64,000 bases of DNA from Streptomyces celluloflavus (GCA_000720995.1 JOEL01000002.1:62001-126000), one strand, 5' to 3'; numbered from the stretch's first letter, positions 23,348 to 32,771 are shown. Program-made: numbers and translations. Notes: generated from the sequence alone by a model not told the origin.

Positions 23348-24076
23348 TCAGGCCGCGGTGGTGAGACCGGGGCGCAGCGGCCAGTGCGGATCGACGGCCT
23401 CCGGGGTACCGCTGCGGGAGAACCATTCCTGTAGACCGCGGGCCTGCGCGGCGTGCCAGATCGCCTGCCGGGTGTGCAGCTCGGCCGGTTGCAGTCCGTC
23501 CAGCCGGGCGGCGAAGCGGTGTCCCAGTGCCCGGACGACGCGCAGCGCGGCGAGCGCGTCGGCCGCCGCCTCGTGGGCGCCGGTCAGCTCGACCTCGTAG
23601 TGCGCGCACAGGTCGGTGAGGGTACGGCGGCCCTTGCGGTAGCGGTCGAAGTGCTTGTCGAGGACCCGGGGGTCCAGGACGCACAGCGGATGGGCGCCCA
23701 GATAGGTGTCGAGGGAGGCGGCCCGGTGCCGCTTCAGCTCGCGGTCCAGGAGGGTGAGATCGAACGGGGCGTTCATCACGACCAGCGGGCGTCCGGCCGG
23801 CACCTGGGCGGCCAGGGAGCGCGCGATCTCCTCCAGCGCCGGCGCCGGCCAGCGGCCGTGGCGCGCGAGATGGTCCCCGGTCAGGCCGTGCACCGCGGTG
23901 GCCGCCTCGGGTATCGCGACGCCGGGGTTGATCAGCCAGTGGGTGGTGCGCGGGGTGGCGCGCGGGGTCTCCTGGACCACCAGGGCCGCGGAGACGACGC
24001 GGTCCCGTTCCACGTCGATGCCCGTCGTCTCGGTGTCGAAGGAAGCAAGCGGACCGTCATACCAGCACGGCATCAT
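23348..24076 (-). CDS. DEDDh 3'-5' exonuclease (DnaQ-like)
   Basis: This 242-aa exonuclease of the Pol III epsilon superfamily shows ExoI SFDTETTGID (catalytic D and E near residue 14). ExoII is in VVMNAPFDLTLLDREL, and ExoIII-epsilon in GAHEAAADALAALRV (H and final D). The C-terminal ~50 residues (LQPAELHTRQAIWHAAQARG) are typical of the streptomycete 3'-5' exonuclease paralogue rather than polymerase-bound epsilon. GAGGAG sits six bases before ATG 24076; a second ATG follows immediately. It probably acts in repair or RNA/DNA trimming, with no specific substrate known. Confidence 0.9.
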   Translation of the reverse strand: MMPCWYDGPLASFDTETTGIDVERDRVVSAALVVQETPRATPRTTHWLINPGVAIPEAATAVHGLTGDHLARHGRWPAPALEEIARSLAAQVPAGRPLVVMNAPFDLTLLDRELKRHRAASLDTYLGAHPLCVLDPRVLDKHFDRYRKGRRTLTDLCAHYEVELTGAHEAAADALAALRVVRALGHRFAARLDGLQPAELHTRQAIWHAAQARGLQEWFSRSGTPEAVDPHWPLRPGLTTAA

Positions 24077-24350
24077 CCCAACTCCTCGCGCTCGTACGGT
24101 GGGTGACGGTGCACGCCACCCGAGCTGGTGATACCCGAGCCGCCGGGTGGTCGAACCGTCCTTGTTTGCGGACCACTTGACGCGGAGACAACCACAGGGA
24201 CGGGCCGGCGCGATCCGCGCGGTCCGGCGGCGGCGCCTCCGGGCGTCACCGGGCGCGGCCGACGGCGCGCGGAGTTCTCCCGTACGCGGCCTGCCACTTC
24301 CCCGTCGTCCCTGTCACCTTCGATCGGCACAGCCCGGAAGGCATTGAGCG

Positions 24351-24917
24351 ATGACGCTCGCGCAGCCCGAACCGGGCGGGCTGCTGCCACAGCGGATCAC
24401 CCCGCGGCGCGGCGGACTCGCCACGACCGCCTGCATGGAGACCCTCCAGGTGGGCTATCTGCACGCGATTGCCGCCGCCTCCGGGTGCTCGCTGGCGCAG
24501 CCCTTCCCGGACAACGGAATCGACTGGCACGTCAGCCACGGTGCGCCAGGGCACACCGTCGACGACGAGGTCACCATCAAGGTGCAGCTCAAGTGCACCT
24601 ACCAGACCGCACCGCGCCCACCGGGGCCGACCTTCGCCTTCACCCTCGACAACGATCATCTGGTGAAGCTGGCCCGTACCCCCGTGGCGGTGCACAAGAT
24701 CCTGGTCGTGATGCTGGTGCCGCGCACCCAGGAGGACTGGCTGCGGGCCGGCCACGACCGGCTCGAACTGCGGCACTGCTGCTACTGGATCAATCTGGCC
24801 GGCCATGCGGTGACCGGCCGGCGCAGGACCACTGTGCGGATCCCGACGGCGCGGATCTTCGACGACCGCGCGCTCTGCGAGATCATGACGCGGGTCGGGG
24901 CGGGAGGGAGACCCTGA
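24351..24917 (+). CDS. DUF4365 protein, possible PD-(D/E)xK-like nuclease
   Basis: This 188-aa protein starts with an unconserved tail followed by GLATTACMETLQVGYLHAIA. The core NGIDWHVSH, about 16 residues, then IKVQLKCTYQ fits the DUF4365 pattern. An Asp in a GID turn followed on the next strand by Q-L-K is reminiscent of the D-(E/Q)xK catalytic set of restriction-endonuclease-like folds (D near residue 59, K near 82). Whether catalysis occurs is not known. The stop overlaps the next gene's ATG by one base (TGATG), so the two are co-translated. The function is unknown. Confidence 0.75.
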   Translation: MTLAQPEPGGLLPQRITPRRGGLATTACMETLQVGYLHAIAAASGCSLAQPFPDNGIDWHVSHGAPGHTVDDEVTIKVQLKCTYQTAPRPPGPTFAFTLDNDHLVKLARTPVAVHKILVVMLVPRTQEDWLRAGHDRLELRHCCYWINLAGHAVTGRRRTTVRIPTARIFDDRALCEIMTRVGAGGRP

Positions 24918-26104
24918 TGTACCGGCCGACCGATGAGTACGACGCGACGCCGCCGGACCCCACGCAGGTCGATCCGGCGGTGCTCGGCGCGCTGCTGGCC
25001 CGGCACGGGTGGCGGCGCCGGGGCGGGACCGCCGGGCACTACGCCCGGTGGACGCCACCCGGCGGGGGCGGCGGCGCGAGCCTGCTGGTGCCGCACGACC
25101 ACCGGTTCCCCGACAGCGGGGAGCTGCTGGGCGAGGCGCTGGCGTCGCTGGCGCAGAGCGGCCTGCCGTCCGCCCGTGACGTGCTGACGGGGCTCGCGGT
25201 GCCCAGCGACGAGGTGCACTGGGAGCGCGAGGTCCCGGACGACGGTTCGGGCGCCGCGCTGTGGGTGGCCCAGGAGCGGCTGCGGGGTGCCGCGCGCGCG
25301 ATGCTGCTGGCCGGCGCGCTGGGCACGTACGGCCGGGCCGGGTTCTACGGCGCCAGGTACAAGCGGCGGGCCGAGGGGTTCCTGGGCCAGGTGCTGGCCG
25401 GCCCCGCGTCGGCCGGGCGCCGGCTGACCGCGTTCGTCCCGGTGGGGGCCGGGCGCCCGGCGGTCGCCGGGCTGCAGCGGGCGCTGCACGCGATCCGCGA
25501 CGCGACGGACTACCAGCGGGCCACCGGCGGGATGGAAGCCTTCGACGCGGCCGTCGCGCTGGGTGTCTGCCATGAGCTGGCGGAGGCGCTGATCGCGCTG
25601 GTGCGGGACGCGGAGGGGGTGCGGATCGCGGTGGAGTGGTCACCGGCGGCCGGCGTCCCGGGCGGTTTCGCGGCCCGCCCCGAGCCGGTGGAGTTCTCGC
25701 CCGGTGATCTGCCCGCGCTCCAGCAGGCGGCGCAGCGCTACGTACGGGACGAGCCGTCGCTGCCGGTGCGGGTGACCGGGGCGGTCGTACGGCTGCGCCG
25801 GGAGCGGCCGGGCGGGCCGGGGGCGGTGCGGCTGCGGGTGATCAACGGGGCCGATGTGGTGCAGGTGCGGGTCGCGCTGGGGGAGGAGGACTACCGGATC
25901 GCGGGGCACGCGCATCTGGTGGGGCTGCCGATCCGGGTGAGCGGGCGGCTGGAGAGCCGGGGCGGTTTCCGGCGGATCACCGGTGGCCGCGATGTCACGC
26001 CCGTACAGGTCGACGAGGCGGAGCGGGACCGGCTGATGAAGTCCCTCCAGGAGAATCTGGACTTCTTCGAGGAGGCGTGCGGCGGGCCGCTGGGCGAGGA
26101 GTAG
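24917..26104 (+). CDS. Uncharacterised 395-aa partner of the DUF4365 protein
   Basis: ATG 24917 overlaps the stop of the DUF4365 gene, making a two-gene operon. The protein is soluble with no signal or membrane span. Recognisable stretches are HGWRRRGGTAGHYARWTPPG near the start, a middle helical region (RGAARAMLLAGALGTYGRAG, YKRRAEGFLGQVLAG), and a C-terminal half. That half includes LPVRVTGAVVRLRRERPGG to GAVRLRVINGADVVQVRVAL and ends LMKSLQENLDFFEEACGG. The beta-rich RVTGAVVRLRR and LVGLPIRVSGRL segments suggest an OB-like or barrel fold. I cannot name a family. Its strict coupling suggests a complex with, or control of, the DUF4365 protein. Confidence 0.7.
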   Translation: MYRPTDEYDATPPDPTQVDPAVLGALLARHGWRRRGGTAGHYARWTPPGGGGGASLLVPHDHRFPDSGELLGEALASLAQSGLPSARDVLTGLAVPSDEVHWEREVPDDGSGAALWVAQERLRGAARAMLLAGALGTYGRAGFYGARYKRRAEGFLGQVLAGPASAGRRLTAFVPVGAGRPAVAGLQRALHAIRDATDYQRATGGMEAFDAAVALGVCHELAEALIALVRDAEGVRIAVEWSPAAGVPGGFAARPEPVEFSPGDLPALQQAAQRYVRDEPSLPVRVTGAVVRLRRERPGGPGAVRLRVINGADVVQVRVALGEEDYRIAGHAHLVGLPIRVSGRLESRGGFRRITGGRDVTPVQVDEAERDRLMKSLQENLDFFEEACGGPLGEE

Positions 26105-26190
26105 CGGGGGCGCCGGACAATCCGTTTCGCGGTCCGGTCCGGCGGCTCGGTACGATTCGGCTGCGCAGCAATCGCTGACGTGAGGGAAAC

Positions 26191-28188
26191 ATGAGTCAGG
26201 AGAGACCGGTGTCAGACGTCCGTGTGACCGTCCAACGCGATTCCGAGCGGGAAGAACGCGTGGTGACCACGGGGACTACGGCCGCCGACCTCTTCCAGGG
26301 TGAGCGCAGTGTCGTCGCCGCACGGGTGGCCGGTGAGCTGAAGGACCTCGCCTACGAGGTCGCCGACGGCGACGCGGTCGAGGCCGTGGAGATCACCTCC
26401 GAGGACGGTCTGAACATCCTGCGGCACTCCACCGCGCATGTGCTGGCGCAGGCCGTGCAGGAGCTGTTCCCGCAGGCGAAGCTCGGTATCGGCCCGCCCA
26501 TCAAGGACGGCTTCTACTACGACTTCGATGTCGAGACCCCGTTCCACCCGGACGATCTCAAGCGCATCGAGAAGAAGATGCAGGAGATCCAGAAGCGCGG
26601 GCAGAAGTTCGCGCGCCGGGTGGTGAGCGACGACGCCGCGCGCGAGGAGCTGGCCGACGAGCCGTACAAGATCGAGATGATCGGCCTCAAGGGCTCGGCC
26701 GCGGAGGCCGCCGAGGGGGCGTCCGCCGAGGTCGGCGCCGGTGAGCTGACGATCTACGACAACCTCGACGCCAAGACCGGCGAGCTGTGCTGGAAGGACC
26801 TCTGCCGCGGTCCGCACCTCCCGAGCACCCGCGCCATCCCGGCCTTCAAGCTGATGCGCTCGGCGGCCGCGTACTGGCGCGGCAGCGAGAAGAACAAGCA
26901 GCTCCAGAGGATCTACGGCACCGCCTGGCCCACCAAGGACGAGCTCAAGGCGCATCTGGAGTTCCTCGTCGAGGCCGAGAAGCGCGACCACCGCAAGCTC
27001 GGCGCCGAGCTGGATCTGTTCTCCATTCCGGAGGACATCGGTTCGGGCCTGGCGGTCTTCCACCCCAAGGGCGGCATCATCCGCCGCACCATGGAGGACT
27101 ACTCCCGCCGCCGGCACGAGGAGTCGGGGTACGAGTTCGTCTACACCCCGCACGCCACCAAGGGGAAGCTGTTCGAGAAGTCGGGCCACCTGGACTGGTA
27201 CGCCGACGGCATGTACCCGCCCATGCAGCTGGACGAGGGCACGGACTACTACCTCAAGCCCATGAACTGCCCGATGCACAACCTGATCTTCGATGCGCGG
27301 GGCCGGTCCTACCGTGAACTGCCGCTGCGCCTCTTCGAGTTTGGGACCGTGTACCGCTACGAGAAGTCGGGCGTCGTGCACGGCCTGACCCGGGCCCGCG
27401 GCTTCACCCAGGACGACGCGCACATCTACTGCACCAAGGAGCAGATGGCGGACGAGCTCGACTCGACGCTGACCTTCGTACTCGACCTGCTGCGCGACTA
27501 CGGTCTGAACGACTTCTACCTGGAGCTGTCCACGAAGGACCCGGAGAAGTTCGTCGGCGAGGACGACGCCTGGGAGGAGGCCACCGAGACGCTGCGCAAG
27601 GTGGCCGAGAAGCAGGGCCTCCCGCTCGTTCCGGACCCGGGCGGCGCCGCGTTCTACGGCCCGAAGATCTCCGTCCAGGCGAAGGACGCGATCGGCCGCA
27701 CCTGGCAGATGTCCACCATCCAGCTGGACTTCAACCTGCCGGAGCGGTTCAGCCTCGAATACACCGCCGCCGACGGCTCCAAGCAGCGTCCGGTCATGAT
27801 CCACCGCGCGCTGTTCGGCTCGATCGAGCGGTTCTTCGCGGTGCTGCTGGAGCACTACGCGGGCGCGTTCCCGGCGTGGCTCGCGCCGGTGCAGGCGACC
27901 GGTATCCCGATCGGCGACGCGCATGTGCCCTACCTCCAGGAGTTCGCCGCCGAGGCGAAGGCCAAGGGGCTGCGGATCGAGGTCGACGCCTCCTCGGACC
28001 GGATGCAGAAGAAGATCAGGAACGCGCAGAAGAGCAAGGTGCCGTTCATGATCATCGCGGGTGACGAGGACGTGGCGAACGGCGCGGTGTCCTTCCGCTA
28101 CCGCGACGGATCGCAGAAGAACGGCATTCCGCGCGACCAGGCCATCGCGGAGATCGTCGACGCGGTGGAGCGCCGGATCCAGGTGTGA
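26191..28188 (+). CDS. thrS: Threonyl-tRNA synthetase
   Basis: This 665-aa class II synthetase charges tRNA-Thr. It has an N-terminal TGS domain ([16 protein letters not shown]), then the N2 editing domain with [11 protein letters not shown] (HxxxH near residue 80) and [14 protein letters not shown]. The catalytic core carries zinc ligands in KPMNCPMHN (Cys and His), motif 2 around [26 protein letters not shown], and motif 3 [12 protein letters not shown]. The C-terminal anticodon domain ends ERRIQV. ATG 26191 has GAGGG upstream. GTG 26209 (SDVRVTVQ) has an equally good AGGAGA, so a start six codons later is possible. No T-box precedes it. Confidence 0.97.
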   Translation: MSQERPVSDVRVTVQRDSEREERVVTTGTTAADLFQGERSVVAARVAGELKDLAYEVADGDAVEAVEITSEDGLNILRHSTAHVLAQAVQELFPQAKLGIGPPIKDGFYYDFDVETPFHPDDLKRIEKKMQEIQKRGQKFARRVVSDDAAREELADEPYKIEMIGLKGSAAEAAEGASAEVGAGELTIYDNLDAKTGELCWKDLCRGPHLPSTRAIPAFKLMRSAAAYWRGSEKNKQLQRIYGTAWPTKDELKAHLEFLVEAEKRDHRKLGAELDLFSIPEDIGSGLAVFHPKGGIIRRTMEDYSRRRHEESGYEFVYTPHATKGKLFEKSGHLDWYADGMYPPMQLDEGTDYYLKPMNCPMHNLIFDARGRSYRELPLRLFEFGTVYRYEKSGVVHGLTRARGFTQDDAHIYCTKEQMADELDSTLTFVLDLLRDYGLNDFYLELSTKDPEKFVGEDDAWEEATETLRKVAEKQGLPLVPDPGGAAFYGPKISVQAKDAIGRTWQMSTIQLDFNLPERFSLEYTAADGSKQRPVMIHRALFGSIERFFAVLLEHYAGAFPAWLAPVQATGIPIGDAHVPYLQEFAAEAKAKGLRIEVDASSDRMQKKIRNAQKSKVPFMIIAGDEDVANGAVSFRYRDGSQKNGIPRDQAIAEIVDAVERRIQV

Positions 28189-28216
28189 GCACGGCCCCGC
28201 CCGCGCGGGGAGGTCG

Positions 28217-28240
28217 GGGCCCCGGGGAGACCCGGGGCCC
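28217..28240 (+). terminator. Hairpin between thrS and the HIT gene
   Basis: GGGCCCCGGG (28217-28226), GAGA loop, CCCGGGGCCC (28231-28240). It lies 28 bp after thrS and 23 bp before the HIT gene, so it could attenuate read-through rather than fully end the operon. Confidence 0.6.
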
Positions 28241-28262
28241 TGCGCCGTACCGGGAAAGTCAT

Positions 28263-28820
28263 ATGCTGCGTTTCATGACGAGTGAGCCGGAGCAGCAGAT
28301 CGGAGTAGGGACGCAGGACGCCTTCCAGCGCCTGTGGACGCCCCACCGGATGGCGTACATCCAGGGGGAGAACAAGCCGAGTGGCCCGGGGGCCCGGGAC
28401 GGCTGCCCGTTCTGCTCGATTCCCGCGAAGTCGGACGAGGACGGCCTCGTGATCGCGCGTGGTGAGCACGTTTACGCGGTGCTGAACCTCTACCCCTACA
28501 ACGGGGGCCACCTCATGATCGTCCCGTTCCGGCACGTCGCCGATTACACGGAGCTGGACGGCCCGGAGACCGCGGAGCTCGCCGAGCTGACGAAGCGGGC
28601 GATGACCGCGCTGCGCACCGCGTCCGGGGCGCACGGGTTCAACATCGGGATGAACCAGGGCAGCGTCGCCGGCGCGGGCATCGCGGCGCATCTGCATCAG
28701 CACGTCGTACCGCGCTGGGGCGGGGACACCAACTTCATGCCGGTGGTCGGCCACACCAAGGTGCTGCCCCAACTCCTCGCCGACACTCGGGCGATGCTCG
28801 CCGACGCCTGGCCCGCATAA
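28263..28820 (+). CDS. HIT-domain protein (Ap4A phosphorylase-like)
   Basis: This 185-aa histidine-triad nucleotide hydrolase or phosphorylase has zinc-site CPFC near residue 48 and NLYPYNGGHLMIVPFRHV (first HIT beta-hairpin). The catalytic triad is HLHQHVVPRW near residue 145. In M. tuberculosis the syntenic neighbour of thrS (Rv2613c) is a characterised Ap4A phosphorylase, so a role in breaking down diadenosine tetraphosphate made by synthetases is plausible. ATG 28263 (MLRFMTSEPEQQ) has GGGAAAG upstream; ATG 28275 is the alternative. Confidence 0.9.
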   Translation: MLRFMTSEPEQQIGVGTQDAFQRLWTPHRMAYIQGENKPSGPGARDGCPFCSIPAKSDEDGLVIARGEHVYAVLNLYPYNGGHLMIVPFRHVADYTELDGPETAELAELTKRAMTALRTASGAHGFNIGMNQGSVAGAGIAAHLHQHVVPRWGGDTNFMPVVGHTKVLPQLLADTRAMLADAWPA

Positions 28821-28867
28821 GCCGCTTCCGCCACGGGCGCCCGGGACGACACGCACCCGTATGAATC

Positions 28868-28906
28868 GGGCGAATCGCCCAAACTTGGATTAGCTGCCCC
28901 TCTAAT
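28868..28906. promoter_or_regulatory. Two palindromes just upstream of the deacetylase operon
   Basis: GGGCGA-A-TCGCCC (28868-28880) is a 13-bp palindrome. ATTAG-N8-CTAAT (28889-28893, 28902-28906) follows immediately. Both sit within 45 bp of the GTG at 28910, in a locally A/T-rich patch, a natural position for a repressor site. No regulator is identified. Confidence 0.35.
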
Positions 28907-28909
28907 GGG

Positions 28910-29734
28910 GTGGTGACCTCCCTGGATCGCCGCTCCGTGCTGCGCGTGGCCGCCTCGGCCGTGGCCACCGGCGCGCTCGGGTCGGGCTGCGCCCCGGCCG
29001 GTACGGACTCCCCGGCCGTACGGACCCCCGGCGCCCCGCGCTCCGGCCGGCCCAGCGCGCCGGACTCCGCCCGGCCGGGCGGAGTCCCGTCCGCCCCGGC
29101 GCACGCCGCCCGGCCGCCGACACGGGTACCCGGGATGCCTGTCCAGATCGAACACGGGCCACGGGACGGCCACGCGGTCGCGCTGACCTTCCACGGCCGG
29201 GGCGACCCCAGGACGGCCACCGCACTGCTGGACGAGGCCGAGCGGGCCGGTGCCCGGGTCACCGTGCTCGCCATCGGCGACTGGCTCGACGAGCAGCCCG
29301 CGATGGCCCGCCGGATCCTCGACGGCGGCCATGAGCTGGGCAACCACACCATGCACCACCGCAACATCTGCGCCCTGCCCGCCGACGCGGCGTATGCCGA
29401 GATCAGCCGGTGCGCCGAGCGGCTGCGCACGCTCACCGGCACCATCGGCAGCTGGTTCCGGCCCTCGCAGGCGCAGCGGGCCACCGATCTGGTGACCCGG
29501 CTGGCCCGTAAGGCGGGCTATCCGCACGTCCTGTCCTACGACGTGGACTCCCTCGACGCGAGCGACCCCGGCGCACCGGCCGTCCGGCGCACGGTTCTGG
29601 ACCGGGTCCGCCCGGGGTCCATCGTGAGCCTCCACCTCGGGCACGCCGGCACGGTGGCCGCGCTGCCCCCGATCCTCGACGGCCTGCACCGGCGCGGACT
29701 GCGTGCGGTGACGACAACGGAGCTAGTGACGTGA
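28910..29734 (+). CDS. NodB-like polysaccharide deacetylase, exported lipoprotein
   Basis: This 274-aa protein opens with a twin-arginine-like lipoprotein signal, DRRSVLRVAASAVATGALGS followed by G-Cys (Cys27), then a disordered Pro/Ser/Ala linker. The NodB fold follows: VALTFHGRGDPRTATALLDE (motif 1), GNHTMHHRNI (motif 2, metal histidines H-x3-H) and WFRPSQAQRATDLV (motif 3). Motif 1 reads TFH where active deacetylases have TFDD, so the catalytic Asp is missing or moved to the later GRGD. Activity is therefore uncertain. It overlaps the next gene by four bases and is probably co-expressed with the propeller lipoprotein. Confidence 0.85.
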   Translation: MVTSLDRRSVLRVAASAVATGALGSGCAPAGTDSPAVRTPGAPRSGRPSAPDSARPGGVPSAPAHAARPPTRVPGMPVQIEHGPRDGHAVALTFHGRGDPRTATALLDEAERAGARVTVLAIGDWLDEQPAMARRILDGGHELGNHTMHHRNICALPADAAYAEISRCAERLRTLTGTIGSWFRPSQAQRATDLVTRLARKAGYPHVLSYDVDSLDASDPGAPAVRRTVLDRVRPGSIVSLHLGHAGTVAALPPILDGLHRRGLRAVTTTELVT

Positions 29735-30939
29735 TGGCTGACCGGACCCGTACCCCCCACCGCACGACGTCCCGCACCGGCCGCCGGGCCGCGCTGCTCG
29801 CCGTGGCCTGCGCGCTGGCGGTGGCCGGCTGCGGCGGCGGCACCAAGACCAAGGCCGCCGAGCACAGCCCGCACCCCGTCAGGCCCGCACCGGCCAAAGC
29901 GGTCAAGCCCGGTCTGCCCGGGATGCCGCCGGTGCTGGACGAGAACGACATCTACGCGGCGGACCGGCCCGGCAAGCTGGCACCGGAGGTCCGGGACTTC
30001 CCCTCGCGGGTGTACGTGCCCAACACCGAATCCGAGAGCGTCAGCGTCATCGACCCGGAGACGTACAAGGTCATCGAGACGATCCCGGTCGGTATGCAGC
30101 CGCAGCACGTCGTGCCGTCCTGGGACATGAAGACGCTCTGGGTCAACAACGACCGGGGGAACGACCTGACGCCGATCGACCCGGCTACCGGCAAGGCCGG
30201 CGACCGCGTCGACGCCCACGACCCGTACAACCTCTACTTCACGCCCAACGGCAAGTACGCGATCGTGATGGCCTCGAAGGACAAGGAACTCGTCTTCCGC
30301 GACCCCCGGACCATGGAGGAACGCAAGACCGTGCCGGTGACCTGCTCGGGCGTCAACCACGCCGACTTCTCGGCCGACGGCAGGTACTTCATCGTCTCCT
30401 GCGAGTTCTCCGGCGAACTGCTCAAGGTCGACACCGAGAAGATGGAGGTCATCGACCAGCAGAAGCTGCCGTTCGAGGGCGCGATGCCGCAGGACGTGAA
30501 GATCTCGCCGAACGGCAAGACCTGGTACATCGCCGACATGATGGCCGACGGGGTGTGGATCCTCAACGGCGACACCTTCGCCGAACCGAAGCTGCTGCCG
30601 ACCGGCAAGGGAGCCCACGGCCTCTACGTCAGCCGCGACTCCAAGAACCTCTACATCTCCAACCGCGGCGAGGGCTCCGTCTCACTCCTCGACTTCGCCT
30701 CCGGCCGGCTCGTCGACAAATGGCATATCCGCGGCGGCGGCAGCCCCGATATGGGCGGCGTCTCCGCCGACGGCAAGGTCCTGTGGCTGTCCGGCCGCTA
30801 CAACGCCGAGGTCTACGCCCTGGACACCCGCACCGGCGAGACGCTGGCCAAGATCCCGGTGGGCCAGGGGCCGCACGGCCTTGCGGTCTACCCGCAGCCG
30901 GGGCGGTACTCGCTGGGGCATACGGGGATCTTCCGGTAG
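29731..30939 (+). CDS. YVTN/YncE-type beta-propeller lipoprotein
   Basis: This 402-aa surface lipoprotein starts at GTG 29731 (or ATG 29734). The signal LLAVACALAVAGC has lipobox VAG|C. The mature part contains repeated beta-propeller blades such as RVYVPNTESESVSVIDPETY, KTLWVNNDRGNDLTPIDPAT, KYAIVMASKDKELVFRDPRT, KNLYISNRGEGSVSLLDFAS and KVLWLSGRYNAEVYALDTRT. These are the typical YVTN pattern, giving about seven blades. The start overlaps the deacetylase stop, so the two act as a pair. The role may be cell-surface binding or assembly; no enzyme site is apparent. Confidence 0.88.
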   Translation: MMADRTRTPHRTTSRTGRRAALLAVACALAVAGCGGGTKTKAAEHSPHPVRPAPAKAVKPGLPGMPPVLDENDIYAADRPGKLAPEVRDFPSRVYVPNTESESVSVIDPETYKVIETIPVGMQPQHVVPSWDMKTLWVNNDRGNDLTPIDPATGKAGDRVDAHDPYNLYFTPNGKYAIVMASKDKELVFRDPRTMEERKTVPVTCSGVNHADFSADGRYFIVSCEFSGELLKVDTEKMEVIDQQKLPFEGAMPQDVKISPNGKTWYIADMMADGVWILNGDTFAEPKLLPTGKGAHGLYVSRDSKNLYISNRGEGSVSLLDFASGRLVDKWHIRGGGSPDMGGVSADGKVLWLSGRYNAEVYALDTRTGETLAKIPVGQGPHGLAVYPQPGRYSLGHTGIFR

Positions 30940-30969
30940 GGGGCCGGGACGGGCCGCCTCGCGCTGCGG

Positions 30970-32637
30970 CTACGCGTTGTACTCGTCCGCCTTCCTCGGC
31001 TCGACGCTCTGGATCACGCCGCTGAGGGCCAGGGAGCGGTTGTCGAAGCGCTCTGTGTCGACGCCGTTCTCCCGCAGGACGCTCATGGCGGCGGAGTGGA
31101 CCGTACGCAGCACGGGGGTCGCGGCGCGCAGGGCGTCGTCGGCCATGAAGCGGTGGCGCCAGGGCTTGTCGGCCCAGACATGGCGCAGGCCGAAGGGCTC
31201 CGGGAGGGTGAGCTTGCCGCCGAGGAAGTCCAGCAACGGGGGGAACCAGGTCAGCGGGGCGCGGGCGGCGAGCCGGACGACCTCGCCGGGGTGCATGAGC
31301 GGGAGGTTGTGGGTCTTCGTCTCCCAGAACTTCACGACCTTGGAGACCGTCTTGGTACGGGGCGACGGCCCGGCCGTGAAGAGCGAGTTGACCGGGCCGA
31401 GGGCGTGGCCGGTCACCTCGATGCGCAGCGTCTCGTGCAGCACGGTGACGGTGATCATCAGGGTGATGACGAGCTGGCCGTCCCAGAGGACGAACTGGAC
31501 GCCCAGATAGTGGCGGTTGCCGCTGCCGAACTGCTGCTCATTGCAGATGCGCTCGATCTCGTGCCCGCGGACCTGGTACGACTCGACGTCCGTGCCGTCC
31601 GGATGGGAGACCGCCTTGGCCTTCTCGCCGACCGGGACGACGATCCAGTGGCGTACCGACGGCGGCTGCTGGAATCCGCCGGTGTGCAGCGGGCTGCGCT
31701 CCAGCAGCCGCAGCCGGTCGTGGATGACGCGGATGACGTCCCAGCTGCGGAACGGGTGGATCTCGGTGCCCTCCTGCGCGGGCCGGAGCTCCTCGGCGAG
31801 CTGCCAGCTGCCCCAGCGGGTGCCCATACCGAGAATGCCCTTGGGGCCGGCGTAGAAGACGACGTTGCTGCGCTGCTCGGCGGAGACTTTGGCGAGATTC
31901 TGCCGGAGGGTCTCGGCCGAGGTGTGGTTCGGGTCCTGCGGCACCGCCTCGGGGATCTTCGCGGCCACCCCGCCGCCGTCCAGCAGCCCCGACCAGGCGC
32001 TCCGCATCGCCACCGCGGTCGTTTCGCAGATCTGCTTGGCCCACCACCAGCCGACGACCGGGAGGACGATCATGGCGCGGACGTAGATCGGCCAGAAGCC
32101 GTCGAACGGCAGCTTGATCATGAAGAACAGGGCGACACCGGCGAGCGCGGCCAGCAGCACCCCACCGAGCGCGGAGACACCCTTGCCCTCGCTCTTGGCG
32201 AGCATCTTCTTGAGCTGGAAGGAGCCCAGCCACAGCAGCACACCGGGCAGGAACAGCAGGCCGAACAGCACCATCACGGCGGTGAGCTTGGCGTCCCGCT
32301 GCTTACGGACGCGGGTGGCGGACAGGCAGTGCTCGACGACGATCTGCGGTTCGATACCGAAGGACGGGATGAGCGCCTTGCGGCCGCCGCCGAGCATCCG
32401 CACCTGGACGGCACGCGCGAACGCCTCGCCGAGATTGGGCTCGAACAGCGACAGCTTCGGTTTCTTGATCTCGGACGCGGCGGACTCGGAATCGGCCTTG
32501 GAGATATCGGCGAGCGGGCTGTCCCGATAGGCCACCGAGGCCAGCGCCTGGGTCGCCGCCGTCTGCCCCGCGCCCCCCGAGAGCGGCACCTGCGCCCCGG
32601 GACTGAAGTCGAAGCTGTCTGCCACTACCGCCCCCAT
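30970..32637 (-). CDS. Large uncharacterised membrane protein (~555 aa)
   Basis: The N-terminal ~125 residues are cytoplasmic-looking (SFDFSPGAQVPLSGGAGQTA). Four hydrophobic spans follow, including VMVLFGLLFLPGVLLWLGSF, GVLLAALAGVALFFMI, IYVRAMIVLPVVGWWW. The long C-terminal half is soluble (NVVFYAGPKGILGMGTRWGS, YLGVQFVLWDGQLVITLMIT, RSLALSGVIQSVEPRKADEY). I know no function for this family, which I recall being conserved near thrS in Streptomyces. The start is uncertain: ATG 32637, ATG 32649 or GTG 32625 (MADSFDFSP, with GGGGGCGG upstream) are all possible, and the last is perhaps best on ribosome-site grounds. It is convergent with the propeller gene. Confidence 0.75.
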   Translation of the reverse strand: MGAVVADSFDFSPGAQVPLSGGAGQTAATQALASVAYRDSPLADISKADSESAASEIKKPKLSLFEPNLGEAFARAVQVRMLGGGRKALIPSFGIEPQIVVEHCLSATRVRKQRDAKLTAVMVLFGLLFLPGVLLWLGSFQLKKMLAKSEGKGVSALGGVLLAALAGVALFFMIKLPFDGFWPIYVRAMIVLPVVGWWWAKQICETTAVAMRSAWSGLLDGGGVAAKIPEAVPQDPNHTSAETLRQNLAKVSAEQRSNVVFYAGPKGILGMGTRWGSWQLAEELRPAQEGTEIHPFRSWDVIRVIHDRLRLLERSPLHTGGFQQPPSVRHWIVVPVGEKAKAVSHPDGTDVESYQVRGHEIERICNEQQFGSGNRHYLGVQFVLWDGQLVITLMITVTVLHETLRIEVTGHALGPVNSLFTAGPSPRTKTVSKVVKFWETKTHNLPLMHPGEVVRLAARAPLTWFPPLLDFLGGKLTLPEPFGLRHVWADKPWRHRFMADDALRAATPVLRTVHSAAMSVLRENGVDTERFDNRSLALSGVIQSVEPRKADEYNA

Positions 32638-32771
32638 CACCGCACGCATCCGATGATGCGGCTGTTTCCCGGATACCGCCCACGGCACACCTGCCGTGCC
32701 GGTGACCTCAGCCTACAGCCGCCGTCCGGCCCAAGGGAGTTGAGCGGGGACAGCGGCTGACCCGGCGTCGG

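Noticed and set aside
26105-26190. T-box riboswitch for thrS
   Set aside because: The gap is only 86 bp, too short for a T-box leader, and no specifier-loop or T-box sequence is seen.
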